NCBI RefSeq assembly: GCF_902167145.1
Contig: NC_050098.1
Location: 77,354,207 to 77,418,206, forward strand
Source of the DNA: Zea mays
Taxonomy: Eukaryota > Streptophyta > Magnoliopsida > Poales > Poaceae
Direction: 5' to 3'
Length of the DNA: 64,000 nt
This document shows positions 45,721 to 57,762 of the stretch, in pieces. The notes under the pieces are model-generated. The model was not told the DNA's origin, did not search any database, and worked only from the letters and a program-made list of their open reading frames with translations. Numbering within the stretch: the stretch's first letter is position 1; each line of letters opens with the position of its first letter. The translations under genes were made by a program, and so were the position numbers.

Positions 45721-46209
45721 ATGTCTTCGCGCTCCCTTATGCATCGTGTCTTTCCACCTTCCAAGCCCTCGGATGGGGGATACCCACCGTCTTTTCGCCT
45801 CATCGTTGGAGGAACGCAACTCCGTGGGAGTTGGTACCTTTCAGCCATCGTTCGGCTTCAAGGATTTTCATCACACAGCCCGGTTGCACCCCTCCGCTGG
45901 TGGTCACCCAAGACGGTGACCTCCAGCTCCTGGATGGGGAGAGGCAAGCCGGGCTGTGATCTCGATCCCGCCCTCAGCGTCGAGGGTGTTCGTCATCCTC
46001 GCTGGGGCGGGGAGCGAGGCGAGCCGGGGCTCTACCTCCTGCGCGGGTCGGCGGGCCACCTCTTCTTCCAGCTTCTGGTGGTGGCAATCGCCCTCCAGCC
46101 CTGTGACGGAGACGTCCTCCAGCCATGCCGGGGAAGGCGAACTGTTGCTGCCCAGCTAGGATGCAACATTCCGCCCTCTTCCTCGCATTCGCGGCGAGGA
46201 CGGCAGTGA
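45721..46209 (+). CDS. Hypothetical antisense ORF of L7
   Basis: 162 codons on the plus strand between pol and the 3' LTR, the place where Tat elements carry antisense accessory ORFs. The start MSSRSLMHRVFPPSKPS is followed by a segment rich in Arg, Trp and Ser (LRGSWYLSAIVRL, PLRWWSPK) and a Gly/Arg-rich end. I recognise no domain. An overlapping frame (45698-45919) is also open, so coding status is uncertain. I recall similar hypothetical proteins in grass annotations, but cannot verify this here. Confidence 0.35.
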   Translation: MSSRSLMHRVFPPSKPSDGGYPPSFRLIVGGTQLRGSWYLSAIVRLQGFSSHSPVAPLRWWSPKTVTSSSWMGRGKPGCDLDPALSVEGVRHPRWGGERGEPGLYLLRGSAGHLFFQLLVVAIALQPCDGDVLQPCRGRRTVAAQLGCNIPPSSSHSRRGRQ

Positions 46210-46586
46210 GGACCTGCCGGTGCGTTTGGGAGCGGCCCGCTCTTTGGCTTTAATAGCTGGTTCGCGTCCCTTGAACGGGAACGCGAACGAGAGCCCTCCG
46301 GCGGCCGCGCCCACCCGGGACCATGGCTGCTGCTGCAGAGGTCACTGGCGGGTCTCCCAATGTTCGTCGCCCCGCAGGCTCGAGGTTGCTCATACCCGCG
46401 GGGACAGAACCAGAGTTCCGTTTGTAATGGCACTTTGAATGCCAGTGTTTTCGTCCATTGTGGCTGTCGACGCCTGGACATGCATGTAATTTTGGCACGG
46501 AGCCGTGTTTTTTCCTCATTTTCGAGCACTAAGACTCGCCTGTTGGTTGTCTGAACCGCTTCACCAAGCGTGAGTCGCCCCGTGTC

Positions 46587-47524
46587 AAGGTGACGAGTGA
46601 GGTATCCGTATCCCGGAGGCGTAGGAGTCCCTCGGCTCGGTCGGCCTTGTTGTCTGAGGCTTCTCTAGCTTAGTTAAAGGAAAACCCCTCGGCCGCTCTT
46701 CGATGAGCCGAGGCTAGGGGTAGCGGTATCAGCATGAACAGGGGCAGAGTTGGCTCGAAAATGAAACCTGGTTGGCCGGAGCCTAGCCGGGTCGCCCGTT
46801 GGCGGGACCGACGCCGGAGTTGACCAGCCGAGGCCTCGGGTCGGGCTGGCGCCCTTGGAAGATGGTTGGCCGAGGCCCCCGGGGTGACCGGCCGAGCCGC
46901 CTGCTCGGGCCGGATTCCCGGAGAAGACCCTGGCAGCGATTGCCCGGGCGTGGCGATGACGTCGTCCTTCGGAGTGGAAATCCTCGCACCGCGTCGCCGT
47001 CCGAGGCTAGGTCGGACCTCGCCGAAGGTGTCGTCGATGTCGAGGGTGCTGCTGCCCCCTTCCAGCGTCAAGACCCGAGCCTGCAGGATCAGAGTGTCTT
47101 GTAGCGTGTGCCTTCTGTGGCCGCCGAGGCCAGAACACACACCCTCGCTGTGTTGTAAAGCTGCGTCTCTTTTCCTCTTGTTTCGAGTATCTGGACTTTT
47201 TTGTCGGTAACAGGGATGTTTGTGCGAGCGAGAGTTGCTTCTCGCGGAAGGTGATGAGTGAGGTATCCGTATCCCGGAGGCGTGGGAGTCCCTCGGCTCG
47301 GTCGGCCTTGCCGCTTACGCACACTTTCACCCGTCCATGAGGCTCTGTCACCGACTCAGTCGAGAAGGCTTGAAGGATCGCTTCGGCAGAAGAGCTTCCG
47401 AACGTGAAGACTTGTTCGGTCCGCGGAATCACTTTATCCGAACGCGAGTTACTTATCGCAGAAGGTGATGAGTGAGGTATCCGTATCCCGGAGGCGTAGG
47501 AGTCCCTCGGCTCGGTCAGCCTTG
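46587..47524. repeat. Three dispersed copies of a 63-bp motif in L7
   Basis: GTGAYGAGTGAGGTATCCGT, then ATCCCGGAGGCGTRGGAGTC and CCTCGGCTCGGTC occur at 46587-46650, 47249-47311 and 47462-47524 in the same orientation. The copies are nearly identical while the sequence between them differs. Confidence 0.8.
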
Positions 47525-47752
47525 GCTGCTTACGTGTACTCCGTCGTTTTCAGGATCCACTTTTCGAAGTAGTCAAAAAGCACGAAAGATATTCTGGCAG
47601 AAGAGATCTTTTCTCGAGGAAAATTTCAACGCAGAGGGGGTTCCCCCCTTTTAGCCCCCGAGGGAGGGTCGGGCTTTGCCGAGGCGAGGCCGACCCTTCC
47701 TTGATGACTAAACTTTGCGTGGGTGCGGGGTATATGAACAACTTGAGAACAT

Positions 47753-48269
47753 CTTAAGGGTAGAAGCGACGTAGCTGTTGGATGTTCCAAGCGTTGCCGT
47801 AGACCTCGCCTTGACTGTTGGTCAGCTTGTACGTTCCGGGCTCCAGAACTTTGGCGATGACAAGCGGCCTTTCTCGGGGGTGCGTGTAGCCCCCGGGTGC
47901 CCCCAGCAAGGGCTCGGGGTGCTGTGCGATGGTCGCGATCTTCTCCGGGTTGGCTTCGATGCCCCGCTTGGAGATGATGAACCCCAAGACCATGCCCTAG
48001 GGCACCCCGAGGACCCATCTTTCGGGGTTGAGTCTGACGCTTTTCGCCTCCTTTATGAACTTCGCCGCCATTAGCTTGTGGATCTCCTCGCCTATCGCTC
48101 TGCGCTTCTCCTCATCGAATCGGCGCAGAGGCTGCTTGACGGGTCGGGCTCCGGCCCGAATATCCAGCGAGTGCTCGGCGACATCCCTCGGTATGCCGGG
48201 CATGTCCGAGGGACTCCACGCGAAGACGTTGGCGTTCGCGCGGAGGAAGTCAACGAGCACTGCTTCCTA
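47753..48269 (-). pseudogene. pol: L7 pol remnant (RT stubs and integrase tail)
   Basis: In one frame: the RT N-terminus (LVDFLRANANVFAWSPSDMPGIP, EEIHKLMAAKFIKEA), then directly the RT thumb (KSVRLNPE, LGFIISKRGIEANPEKI), then the integrase tail (ERPLVIAKVLEPGTYKL, NAWNIQQLRRFYP) and a stop. The RT palm with its catalytic aspartates, RNase H and the integrase core are absent. TAG codons at 48269 and about 48000 interrupt the frame. The two deletions leave the frame unchanged. This copy could not have copied or inserted itself without helper enzymes. Confidence 0.8.
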
Positions 48270-51200
48270 ATTGGGGTCGAGCCCGGAGCCGATCCGGATC
48301 TGCTTGGAGGCGTCGCCGCTGGGGTTGAGGGGGACGGCTTCAACCGTCTCCACTGGCTCGAAGTTGCCGGCATGACGCTTCACGTCTGGCACCTCTTTGG
48401 AGAGGCTTTCCAGGTCGGCGATGAGGGCCTCGGACTCGGCGAGGGCCTCGGCGTACTCCACGCACTCCACGTCGCATTTGAACGCGTGTTTGTACGTGGG
48501 GCCGACGGTGATGACCCCGTTGGGGCTCAGCATCTTGAGCTTCAGGTAGGTGTAATTGGGGACGGCCATGAACTTCGTGTAGCATGGCCTTCCCAGTACC
48601 GTGTGGTAGGTTCCTCGGAACCCGGCCACCTCGAACGTCAGAGTCTCCCTTCGGAAGTTGGAGGGCGTTCCGAAGCAAACGGGAAGGTCGATTCGTCCGA
48701 GGGGCTGGACGCGCTTCCCGGGAATGATCCCGTGGAAGGGCGCAACACCTGCTCGGACGGAGGACAGATCGACGCGCAGGAGCCCGAGGGTCTCGGCGTA
48801 GATGATGTTGGGGCTGCTGCCCCCGTCCATAAGGACCTTGGTGAGCCTGACGTCACCGATGACGGGGTCGACGACGAGCGGGTATTTCCCCGGGCTCGGC
48901 ACGTGGTCGGGGTGGTCAGCTTGGTCGAAGGTGATGGGCTTGTCGGACCAGTCTAGGTAGACTGGCGCCACCACCCTCACTGAGCAGACCTCCCGGCGCT
49001 CTTGCTTGCGGTGCCGAGCCAAGGCATTCGCCGCTTGCCCACCGTAGATCATGAAGCAGTCGCGGACCTCGGGGAACTCTCTTGCTTGGTGATCTTCCTT
49101 CTTGTCATCGTCGCGGGCCCTGCCACCCTCCGCGGGTGGCCCGGCCCTGTGAAAGTGACGCCGAAGCATGACGCACTCCTCAAGGGTGTGCTTGACGGGC
49201 CCCTGGTGATAGGGGCACGGCTCCTTGAGCATCTTGTCGAAGAGGTTGGCACCTTCGGGGGGCTTCCGAGGGTTCTTGATCTCTGCGGCGGCGACAAGGT
49301 CCGCGTCGGCGGCGTCGCGTTTCGCTTGCGACTTCTTCTTGCCTTTCTTCTTGGCGCCGCGCTGAGTAGACGCCTCGGGAGCATCTTCCGATGGGTGGCC
49401 CTGGGGCTGCTTGTCCTTTCGGAAGATAGCCTCGACCGCCTCCTGGCCGGAGGCGAACTTGGTGGCGATGTCCATCAGCTCGCTCGCCCTGGTGGGGGTC
49501 TTGCGACCCAACTTGCTCACCAGGTCGCGGCAGGTGGTGCCGGCGAGGAACGCGCCGATGACATCCGAGTCGGTGATGTTGGGCAGCTCGGTGCGCTGCT
49601 TCGAAAATCGTCGAATGTAGTCCCGGAGAGACTCTCCCGGCTGCTGCCGGCAGCTTCGGAGGTATCAGGAATTCCCGGGGCGCACGTACATGCCTTGGAA
49701 ATTGCCGGCGAAAGCTTGGACCAGGTCATCCCAGTTGGAGATCTGCCCCGGAGGCAGGTCCTCCAACCAGGCGCGAGCGGTGTCGGAGAGGAACAGGGGG
49801 AGGTTGCGGATGATGAGGTTGTCGTCATCCGTTCCACCCAGTTGGCAGGCCAGACGGTAGTCCGTGAGCCATAGTTCCGGTCTCGTCTCCCCCGAGTACT
49901 TTGTGATAGTAGTCGGGGGTCGGAACCGGGTCGGGAACGGTGCCCGTCGGATGGCCCGGCTGAAGGCCTACGGTCCGGGTGGCTCGGGCGAGGGACTCCG
50001 ATCTTCCCCGCTGTCCTACCGTCCCCCACGCCTGGGGTGGTAGCCTCGGCGCACCCTCTCGTCGAGGTGGGCCCGACGGTCGCGGTGATGGTGCTCGTTG
50101 CCGAGGCGGCCCGGGGCCGCAAGCACGGTGTTGCGCGTGCGCCCGGTGTAGACCGAGGCTTCCCGCATGAATCGGGAAGTCGCGGCATGAGGTTCCGAGG
50201 GGTACCCCTGCCTTCGGGAGGCAGAGCTCTCGGCCCGTCGGATCGCGGCGCCTTCCAGGAGATTCTTGAGCTCCCCCTGGATTCGCCGACCCTCGGTGGT
50301 GGATGGCTCTAGCATCGCGCGGAGAAGCATTGCTGCTGCAGCCAGGTTCTGGCCGACGCCACTAGATGCGGGTGGCGGCCTGACCCTGGCGTCATCGGCG
50401 ACACGGTGCTGGAAACCCTGGGGCAGATGACGTATTTCTCCGGGCGGGGGTTGGCCCGCCCATGCCTGCCCGACGTCCCGGCGGATCGGCTCAAGCGCTC
50501 CTGCTCCCTCGTCGAGCCTGGCCTGCACCCCGCGGATTTGCTCGAGCTGTGGGTCATGGCCCCCCGCCTGAACGGGGACCACAGCTAGCTCCCGTGGGAT
50601 GTCAACGCGGGGCACCGGCCTAGGGAGATCACCGTCCTCCGGCATGTCTAGATGATTGCCTTCGGAGGGACCCCCTAGATCGACGTGGAAACATTCGCGG
50701 CTTGAGCCGCAGTCCTCGTCGTCGAGGCTGCAGCTACCGTCGGAACAATCGGAGAGGCAGTAGTCACATGCGGTCACGAAGTCTCGCATGGCACTGGGGT
50801 TGCCAAGTCCAGAGAAATCCCAACAGATGCTGGGGTCGTCGTACTTCCTCGGACCCAGAGGGCCCGTAGGTCGAGACGTCTGTCAACCGGTCCCAAGGCG
50901 ACCGCATGCGAAACCCCAGGGGGTTTGAACTCGCCTCTACGAGAGCGCCCGCCAAAGCAAGGTCGCTAGGCGGGTTGAGGCTGAATCCAAATGACGTAGG
51001 ATGGGAATCGGTCGGTACCTTTTGGTCGACGAGCGGCGATGAAGTCACATCGGGGACTGACTGTACCGTCGTTTCAGGTACGAGGGTGACGCCCAGCAAG
51101 CTCTCCACGAGCGCGCTGGCGTCGTCCGCTTGCTCAGGATTGGCGTGTCGCGGGGAGACGGCGCTCGTCTTCGTCTCAGGCACGAAGTCGATACCCGGTG

Positions 51201-51516
51201 TGCCCCTCGTTGGGGTGCCGGTGCTGTCGGCTCGCTCGACAGCCAACGAGGCGCTGCCTCCTGCTTGGCCTTGGTTGCCCCGCCTCCTCCTCCGTTGGTG
51301 GGGGAGAGGACAGGGTGAGCTCGAATGTTGTTCTTCCACCACGCGGGGAAGACGTCGTCGATTCTGCCGCCGGCGGGCGGGTTGTCGGCCGACATTATTG
51401 TTGTCGCGCGGCGGTGGAAGGAGTATCATGTCGTAGCTGCCGTCGAAGGACATGAACTCAAGACTCCCGAAACGGAGCACCGTCCCGGGTTGGAGAGGTT
51501 GCTGGAGACTGCCCAT
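48270..51516 (-). pseudogene. gag: L7 gag and protease
   Basis: ATG 51516 lies 41 bases from the PBS (MGSLQQPLQPG). The N-terminal ~250 residues are Ser/Pro-rich. A frameshift near 50770 leads into CDYCLSDCSDGS and an Arg/Gly-rich stretch. Another slip near 50015 precedes the Gag core (ITKYSGETRPELWLTDY, LFLSDTARAWLEDLPPGQI, about 49940-49600), with a TGA near 49670. The frame 49520-48270 then holds a knuckle CPYHQGPVKHTLEEC (near 49200) and protease with VLMDGGSSPNIIY (48836-48798), the Asp-Gly-Gly variant usual in Tat elements, then the start of RT. It makes the particle protein and its maturation protease. Confidence 0.75.
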
Positions 51517-51556
51517 CTGGAGCTTGACGGGAAGCTGTTCGTCAACACGCAGCAGG

Positions 51557-51574
51557 CCCCTACCTGGCGCGCCA
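51557..51574 (-). other. L7 primer-binding site
   Basis: Reverse complement TGGCGCGCCAGGTAGGGG, two bases from the 5' LTR: the non-Met type of PBS seen in Tat-lineage elements. I cannot assign the tRNA without a search. Confidence 0.7.
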
Positions 51575-51576
51575 AC

Positions 51577-53140
51577 TATCGGCGTTCCGAGACTGGGGGG
51601 TCCCTTGGGCCGACGAGTGAGTGTCGCCGCGTGCCCCAGCCCAGATGGGTCGAGCGCGAGGGCGAGCGCGAAGGGGGGAGAAGCGAGGCGGCCGGAGACC
51701 GGCGTGAGAGAGGTGGGAATCCCGCGGCCTTCGTGTTCGTCCCGCGCCCAGGTCGGGTGCGCTTGCAGTAGGGGGTTACAAGCGTCCACGCGGGAGAGGC
51801 AAGCGAGCGGCCCCAGGAGAGCGCCTGTCTCGTCCACGTCCCCGCGCGGCCAACCCTCTCTAAGAGGGCCCTGGTCCTTCCTTTTATAGGCGTAAGGAGA
51901 GGATCCAGGTGTACAATGGGGGGTGTAGCACAGCGCTACGTGTCTAGCGGGGGAGAGCTAGCGCCCTAAGTACATGCCGATGTGGCAGCCGGAGAGATTT
52001 TGGCACCCAGCTAGTGTGATGTCGTGGCCGTCAGAGGAGCGACGGAGCCTGGCGGAGGGACAGCTGTCGGAGTGGTTGGGTCCTTGCTGACATCCTCTTG
52101 CTTCCGTAAGGGGGCTGAGAGCCGACATCGTCATAGAGTATGCGGGGCGCCATCATTGCCTATCTGGCGGAGTTAGCCAGATGGGACACCGGTCTTATTC
52201 CCTGCGGCCCGAGTTAGCTCGGGGTAGGGTGATGATGGCGCCTCCAGTTGACGTGGCTGGCCTGCGCCCTAGGTTGGGCGATGTGGAGGCTCCTCCGAAG
52301 CCGAGGTCGAGTCTGTCTTCCATGGCCGAGGCCGAGTCCGAGCCCCTGGGTCGGGCGAGGCGGAGGTCGTTGGTAGAGGCCAGGGCGGAGTCCGAGCCCT
52401 GGGGTCGGGCGAAGCGGAGTTCGTCGTCTTCCGGGACTTAGCCCGAGTCCGAGCCCTGGGTCGGGCGGAGAGGAGTTCGCCGTCTTTCGGGACTTAGCCC
52501 GAGTCCGAGCCCTGGGTCGGGCGGAGCGGAGTTCATCGTCTTCCGGGACCTAGCCCGAGTCCGAGCCCTAGGTCGGGTGGAGCGGAGTTCGCCGTCTTCC
52601 GGGACCTAGCCCGAGTCCGAGCCTTGGGTCGGGCGGAGCGGAGTTTCCTATGGTGCCTTTGGCCGGGCCTGACTGCCTGTCAGTCTCACTCAGTCAAGTG
52701 GCACTGCAGTCGGAGTGGCGCAGGCGGCGCTGTCCTTCTGTCAGGCCGGTTAGTGGAGCGGCGAAGTGACGGCGGTCACTTCGGCTCTGCCGGGGGGCGC
52801 GCGTCAGGATAAAGGTGTCAGGCCACCTTTGCATTAAATGCTCCTACGACTTGGTCGGTAGGTGCGGCGATTTAGTCAGGGTTGCTTCTTAGCGAAGGCA
52901 GGGCCTTGGGCGAGCCGGAAATATGTCTGCCATTGGAGGGGGGCCTCGGGCGAGACGGAAATCCTCCGCGGTCGGCAGCCCTTGTCCGAGGCTAGGCTCG
53001 GGCGAGGCGTGATCGAGTCGCTCGAATGGACTGATCCCTGACTTAATCGCACCCATCAGGCCTTTGCAGCTTTATGCTGATGGGGGTTACCAGCTGAGAA
53101 TTAGGAGTATTGAGGGTACCCCTAATTATGGTCCCCGACA
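51577..53140 (-). repeat. L7 5' LTR
   Basis: Starts TATCGGCG on the plus strand (the partner has TGTCGGCG, so the terminal dinucleotide is mutated) and ends GTCCCCGACA before CTAAT. It carries four full units of the 56-bp repeat (52391-52645) against five in the 3' LTR. That difference accounts for the 54-bp length gap. Confidence 0.88.
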
Positions 53141-56100
53141 CTAATTAAGCTTTTAAATTCAGCAGAAGACTTAGAAATATCATATCTTGAGAAATATTCC
53201 ACCAAATTTAGCCAAACCAACTTTGCTGGATTCAAAATATTATGAACTATCACATAAAAATATTGAACCCTATGCTTTTTGTTTTAAATTTTAGAGTTTG
53301 AAATTAATTAACGAAACTGACCAAACCTTATTAAAATAAGAAAAATTAGTTATGCTTCTATGCTGAACCTAAGAAAATTTGCAGAAGTGTAAAACCCACT
53401 TAGGCACTGTTTAAAAATAGTAAGCAACCCAGTATTAAAGATTTGGACAAGGTTACTTATTAAAAGCCATATTTGCCCAAAACTTAGGAAAATGAGAAAG
53501 GCACTAGAAAATAATGAACAGTGAATGCAATTATTTTTCCTAGTCTACTAAGGTAATAGAGAACCTAGGAAAAATAGAGGGAACCCTAGTCCAGAACAAA
53601 TTCTAGGTGAAATGTTTTATTAAGCATTAAGAAAACTAGAAAAACAATTATTAGAATTATGAAAACAATTTCAAAATTGTTAAAAAAAATCCAGTTGACT
53701 TGTAACCACTAAAATACCACTACAAAAATGATAAACACCCCAGTCCATCATTTTAAGAAGGGTAAACAAATAAAACTTGATATTAAGCCATATTTCAATT
53801 AAATCATAAGCAAACCAAAAAGTGTGCAACAGTGGGCAAATAAATTTTTACCAGGTTAATAAAGAAGTAGGCCACCAGAGAAAAATGCAAAACCCAATTG
53901 AAAGCTGCAAAATAATACCCATTGCCAATACTTCATGAAAAAGGCCATTTAATCCAAATAAATTCTACCACCCTTCCCTTAAGCAAAAAGTTACCAAACT
54001 TCAGAATGATTGCTCTTGCACAAAGAAGAAGAAGATATGAAAAATTAGAAATCTGTTGTTTGATATTTTTCTAGTATAGTGGTAGTAGAAAGCACCCCTA
54101 TGGCTAGAAACTTTAGAAAATCATAACAAAACAACTAATAAGTGTTAGTGGCCGAAAATTTGTACAAAGTCATGTTATAACATCTAAATACCAGCAAAAA
54201 TATGTCTTAGAGAATAACCCACTGTTAAAAAGAAGTTGTAGTTCAAAACACCCCCTCTGCCCTAATATTTGATAATTTTATACAGAGAGAACCCCTCACT
54301 GTTTAAGCCCCAAATTTTGAGACAGAGAATTATACACCAGTAAGAAGCCACTGAAATTTTTGCAGAAGTTTTGGAAATTTATTATGCTGTCTTGTAGTTC
54401 AAACCCACCTTAAAAGCATAGAAGAATTAAAAAGGAAGAGAGGGAAAATAAATCTCACTCCAATAAGTTCAGCTAGAAATCTTAATAAACTCTCACTAAG
54501 ACATCAAAAAGAAATCAGTGGAACACCAAAATGGACTTACCAATTAGTTTAACTAAGCTTGATCCTAACTTGCTAAGTGTACCCCAAAAATCTTCAGTAG
54601 AGAGAATAAGCCCTACCTTATTAAATTGATCATTTCTCCCCCCATCAAATCTGAATTGTAATTACATATCATGCCATGCATATATCTTACTCATTGCATT
54701 CATTAGATTGCAATCTCGCTGACGGAGAGTACGTGCTCATCCCTGAGCAAGGAGTTGTCCACGAGGAAGACCAGGAGCAAGCTCCCGAGACTGCCATCGA
54801 GGATCTCCCCGCAGCCCCAGCTATTGAAGGCAAGCCCCGGTTTTATGCATAACCATATCTATATATGCTATTTTACTACACTTAATGTTTGTAGGATTCT
54901 AATGTGCACTTCAGTGTAGGAGTTGCTTGAAACCTCTAGTTGCATGAACTCAGGATTCCTTTTTGAGATGGATACTAGTATGCTAGGTCGAGTAGCTGCT
55001 TTGCTAATTAGGGATCTCGGTAGAAGTCGAGTGATTTTTCTAGCACTCGCGCGAGGTCAGGAATTGATTGTTTTCATTTTGATAACGGGATCTATGATGG
55101 TCCATGGACTTTGATCTAGGGAGGATGCCTTGTCCATGAGACGGGAAAAAGGAATTAAGGATTAATGTGTGGATACCTGAGTCAAGCTTCTGAATGTACT
55201 AAACACATGTCGGGAAATATGGTAACCGGTAAACCTAGTACCTGAGTGAAGCCGGGCGCGGACTTTACCGCTCACGCGACCTGAGACTGGGTCTCCCATG
55301 CTAGCTATGGTGGGTACAAGTGCGGTCACTGCACGGCGGCAGCCGGGGTCAGTGGAGCATTGTATGCCAAGGCGGTGAGGCCTGGCCGCAAACGGGGAAC
55401 CAATGGGGACGGTTGACGTGTGTGGGGACGGAGTGCCCTTACATGTCGTGTGTTTTGGTTTACCTTGCAAGGTTATAAAACTCGATTCGAATCGTCTGCT
55501 TCTCGTAGCTAATGAGACTGGTTGATCCCTTGTACTACATTAAGTAAGAAGTTAAATGAGGTTTTACTTGAGATAACTTGTTGATTGTACTAAATGCTTG
55601 CTACCATGTATGCTTAGAAGGAACAAACTTAGCTAAGATAATGATGCTAGAAATTGAAAAGCTAAAAATTGATTTTAGACTCAGCTAGTGCTTTTGTCAA
55701 ACCAAACCCCTCAGCCAAACAGCTGCATGGTCTAGAGGTAGAGAAGTAGACTCCTCACACCAGGTAAGTCTAGCTGAGTATTAGTATACTCAGCCTTGCT
55801 TGTGGCATAAATTTTGCAGGTACGCTCCAGAATACGGTTGATGGTGTGACTTGGCCTACAACCCTACTACCGGGTTGGACGATCGAGTGGGATGCTGCTC
55901 CGGCAGGAGAGGAGCAGGAGGAGTAGTGGGCTAGGCCTTGCCCTATTCCTCGCTTTGACGATATCGATTTTCTGCTGCATTGTATTTTGTGAACTTATAT
56001 CAGCTACTTGAAAAACTCTGATTTATGTAATAACTCCAGTACTTTAATTTGAGGTTTTCCTGTTTTATTGTGTTTCTTCTGTGACTCGCCTTCGAGTGAG

Positions 56101-56241
56101 TGTGTGGTATTTCATCCTGGTTAAGTGGCTTTATCAGACTAGATCTGAGGGACTGACGGGTTATTCCGATTTAAGTGTGTTATGGCCCCTGAGGCGTGAC
56201 TTAGGCACTTAATCTGGAATAATTCGGGCGGTTCTGCCACA
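53141..56241 (+). repeat. L6 5' LTR, part 2
   Basis: Begins with the second CTAAT and continues the L6 LTR: AT-rich to about 54700, then an open frame ending GAAG|GCAAG (54830), then the conserved U5 with the GTCAAACC...CAGCCTTGCTTGTGGC block, ending GGTTCTGCCACA. It aligns with L5 LTR 33000-35737. No gene is seen. Confidence 0.82.
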
Positions 56242-56243
56242 GC

Positions 56244-56255
56244 TGGTATCGGAGC
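56244..56255 (+). other. L6 primer-binding site
   Basis: TGGTATCGGAGC, two bases after the LTR end: the initiator-Met-tRNA type with one change. Confidence 0.8.
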
Positions 56256-56630
56256 AAATACCACCACAGAGAAGGGCAATAAACCATGAATACCAATTTT
56301 CAAAATCTAAAACTTGCTTAGAAACTAGTATGAATCGTCAGGACTAGACCGCTAGACCTAGGACGAAAGGCCTTACGAATAGAGGGAGAAATAGGTGGCT
56401 AAGTAAGTAGGCCCTGTGGGCCAGTAATTAGATTTTTTTTAGGATGCCCTAAGAGCACCCTTTTATTCAGGGAGGAGACGTTATTTTCAGCATGCATGCA
56501 TTATAAAATTAAAAGGATTAAAAATTAAAAAGGAAAAAAATTGAGCTAACCCGCTTCCTTTTAAACCACCCCAGGTCTATTTATTTTTTCCCCTTCCACC
56601 ATAATCTTTACATCTGATACCCTTCCTCAG
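56256..56630 (+). other. L6 untranslated leader
   Basis: Non-coding. The last 50 bases are C/T-rich, include CTGATAC (branch-like) at 56614, and end CCCTTCCTCAG at ATG 56631. Confidence 0.5.
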
Positions 56631-57505
56631 ATGACCTCACCAACCCCCTCTAGTGGAGGAGACACTCGTTTCAGCTCTGACTTCCTTTCTCACGATGGTT
56701 TTCCTTCCATCTTGTGGGAAGTGCTTAACTCCGCCAGTTAACCTACGCCCCTTTGTACACGGTGCAGCTGTACGAGGAGCATCAGGTACCATGTTGCCGA
56801 GTCTAGCTGACTTTGGAGGCTCATCCCCTTCAGCTGGATTGGCGTTCTCTTGACTCCGAGACAATTGGATTCAGGACGAACGACACCACTGAAGCGGCAG
56901 CGATGAAGACTCTGACGACTTTTTGTGGCTACCATCCCCTAGAGATGGTGATGCACCCCTTGGGACTCTTCCCTGCTAAGAAGAAGGATGACCTCATGTG
57001 GTTCAACCGTGTGAGCCATGTGAAGGATGTGTGGGCAATGTATCCTGACTTGGTTGGGAGGGTCACTGTTTAGTGCATGAGTGCGTTGTACCGCCTTCAG
57101 GCCCTTCAGAGTGACGCTATGGCACATCTTCCTAACATCGCTCAAACCACCAAGCTCACCCTCGACAACCGAGAAGACTTTGTGGTCGACTTGTCCTCCG
57201 AGTTGGTGGAGAAGGACCTACAGGTGGAAAGGCTGAGCCAGCGCATCACCACCTTGGAGCAGCAGGTGGAGATCCGAGACAACACCATTGATGTCTTGGA
57301 GAACCAGCTCCATGATGTGCAACGGGAACTTGATGAAGCTAATGACCACCTGGACAGGCACCACTTAGAGATGGAGGACAATGAGGCCAGAAGCGAGGGA
57401 GAAGAGGCTCCTGAGGAGTTAGGACCAGCCCCTGGTGCCAATGGGACTACCTCCGCGATGCCCCCTTCACCCGCATCCAGTGTCGCTTCCACTACTCAGG
57501 GTTGA
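56631..57505 (+). pseudogene. L6 orf0 (coiled-coil protein ahead of gag)
   Basis: ATG 56631 (MTSPTPSSGG). A stop near 56736 and a slip near 56750 interrupt it, with a TAG near 56807 and another near 57072. The globular part (LEAHPLQLDW, TTFCGYHPLEM, HPLGLFPAKKKDDLMW, DVWAMYP) and the coiled coil (REDFVVDLSSELVEKDLQVE..., VLENQLHDVQRELDEANDHLDRHH) match L5 orf0 segment by segment. The tail is acidic, then Ser/Thr/Pro-rich. Both copies keep length and layout despite independent lesions, which suggests the gene was functional in the source elements. Role unknown. Confidence 0.65.
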
Positions 57506-57762
57506 TAAGTCATTTTGACGCTTTAGGCTAATAGAAACCTACGCGAGCTTAGTTAATGACAGATTTTGGACTAGGCTTACGGGTACTTTCCCCTAATTGA
57601 TGTAACCCTTGAGAACCTTTGAGATCCGTGGAATGTTTGTAACCATGACTATCCTTGCTCGAACTTAATGTTATGATTACGGAAATTCTTTCCATATGAG
57701 ATAATAGCATGTTGTTCGAAATTGTGAATTGGGATAACAATGGCGACAATCTCTGTTTTCAG
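57506..57762 (+). other. L6 spacer between orf0 and gag
   Basis: AT-rich, non-coding, ending ACAATCTCTGTTTTCAG directly at the gag ATG, a textbook 3' splice-site shape. No ORF. Confidence 0.5.

Larger units (their letters stand above)
43893..47752 (-). other. L7 long 3' internal region
   Basis: About 3.9 kb of GC-rich sequence between the pol remnant and the 3' LTR, a normal feature of this lineage. It holds a triplicated 76-bp repeat (44613-44820), a plus-strand ORF (45721-46209) and three dispersed copies of a 63-bp motif (46587-46650, 47249-47311, 47462-47524). Otherwise I see no gene on either strand; the many GC-rich open frames look like compositional shadows. Confidence 0.6.
42261..53140 (-). 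mobile_element. L7: Tat-lineage (Huck-like) element with deleted pol
   Basis: A minus-strand element with perfect TSD CTAAT. The LTRs are 1618 bp (42261-43878, 3') and 1564 bp (51577-53140, 5'), with a PBS at 51557-51574. Gag and protease are recognisable; RT, RNase H and integrase survive only as stubs (47753-48260). A 3.7-kb 3' internal region holds repeats and a plus-strand ORF. The LTR start TGTCGGGGACCATAATTAGG and ~1.6-kb length resemble maize Huck as I remember it. It lies in the L6 5' LTR, so it is younger than L6. A hand comparison of ~275 bp of its LTRs gives roughly 3.5%. Confidence 0.85.

Noticed and set aside
44968..45819. 283-codon minus-strand ORF in L7
   Set aside because: Low-complexity Arg/Pro/Ala composition typical of GC-rich shadows, opposite a more plausible plus-strand ORF, with no domain.
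47754..49874. Long plus-strand ORFs 48078-48956 and 49002-49874
   Set aside because: They are opposite-strand shadows of L7 gag-protease, which has recognisable motifs on the minus strand.
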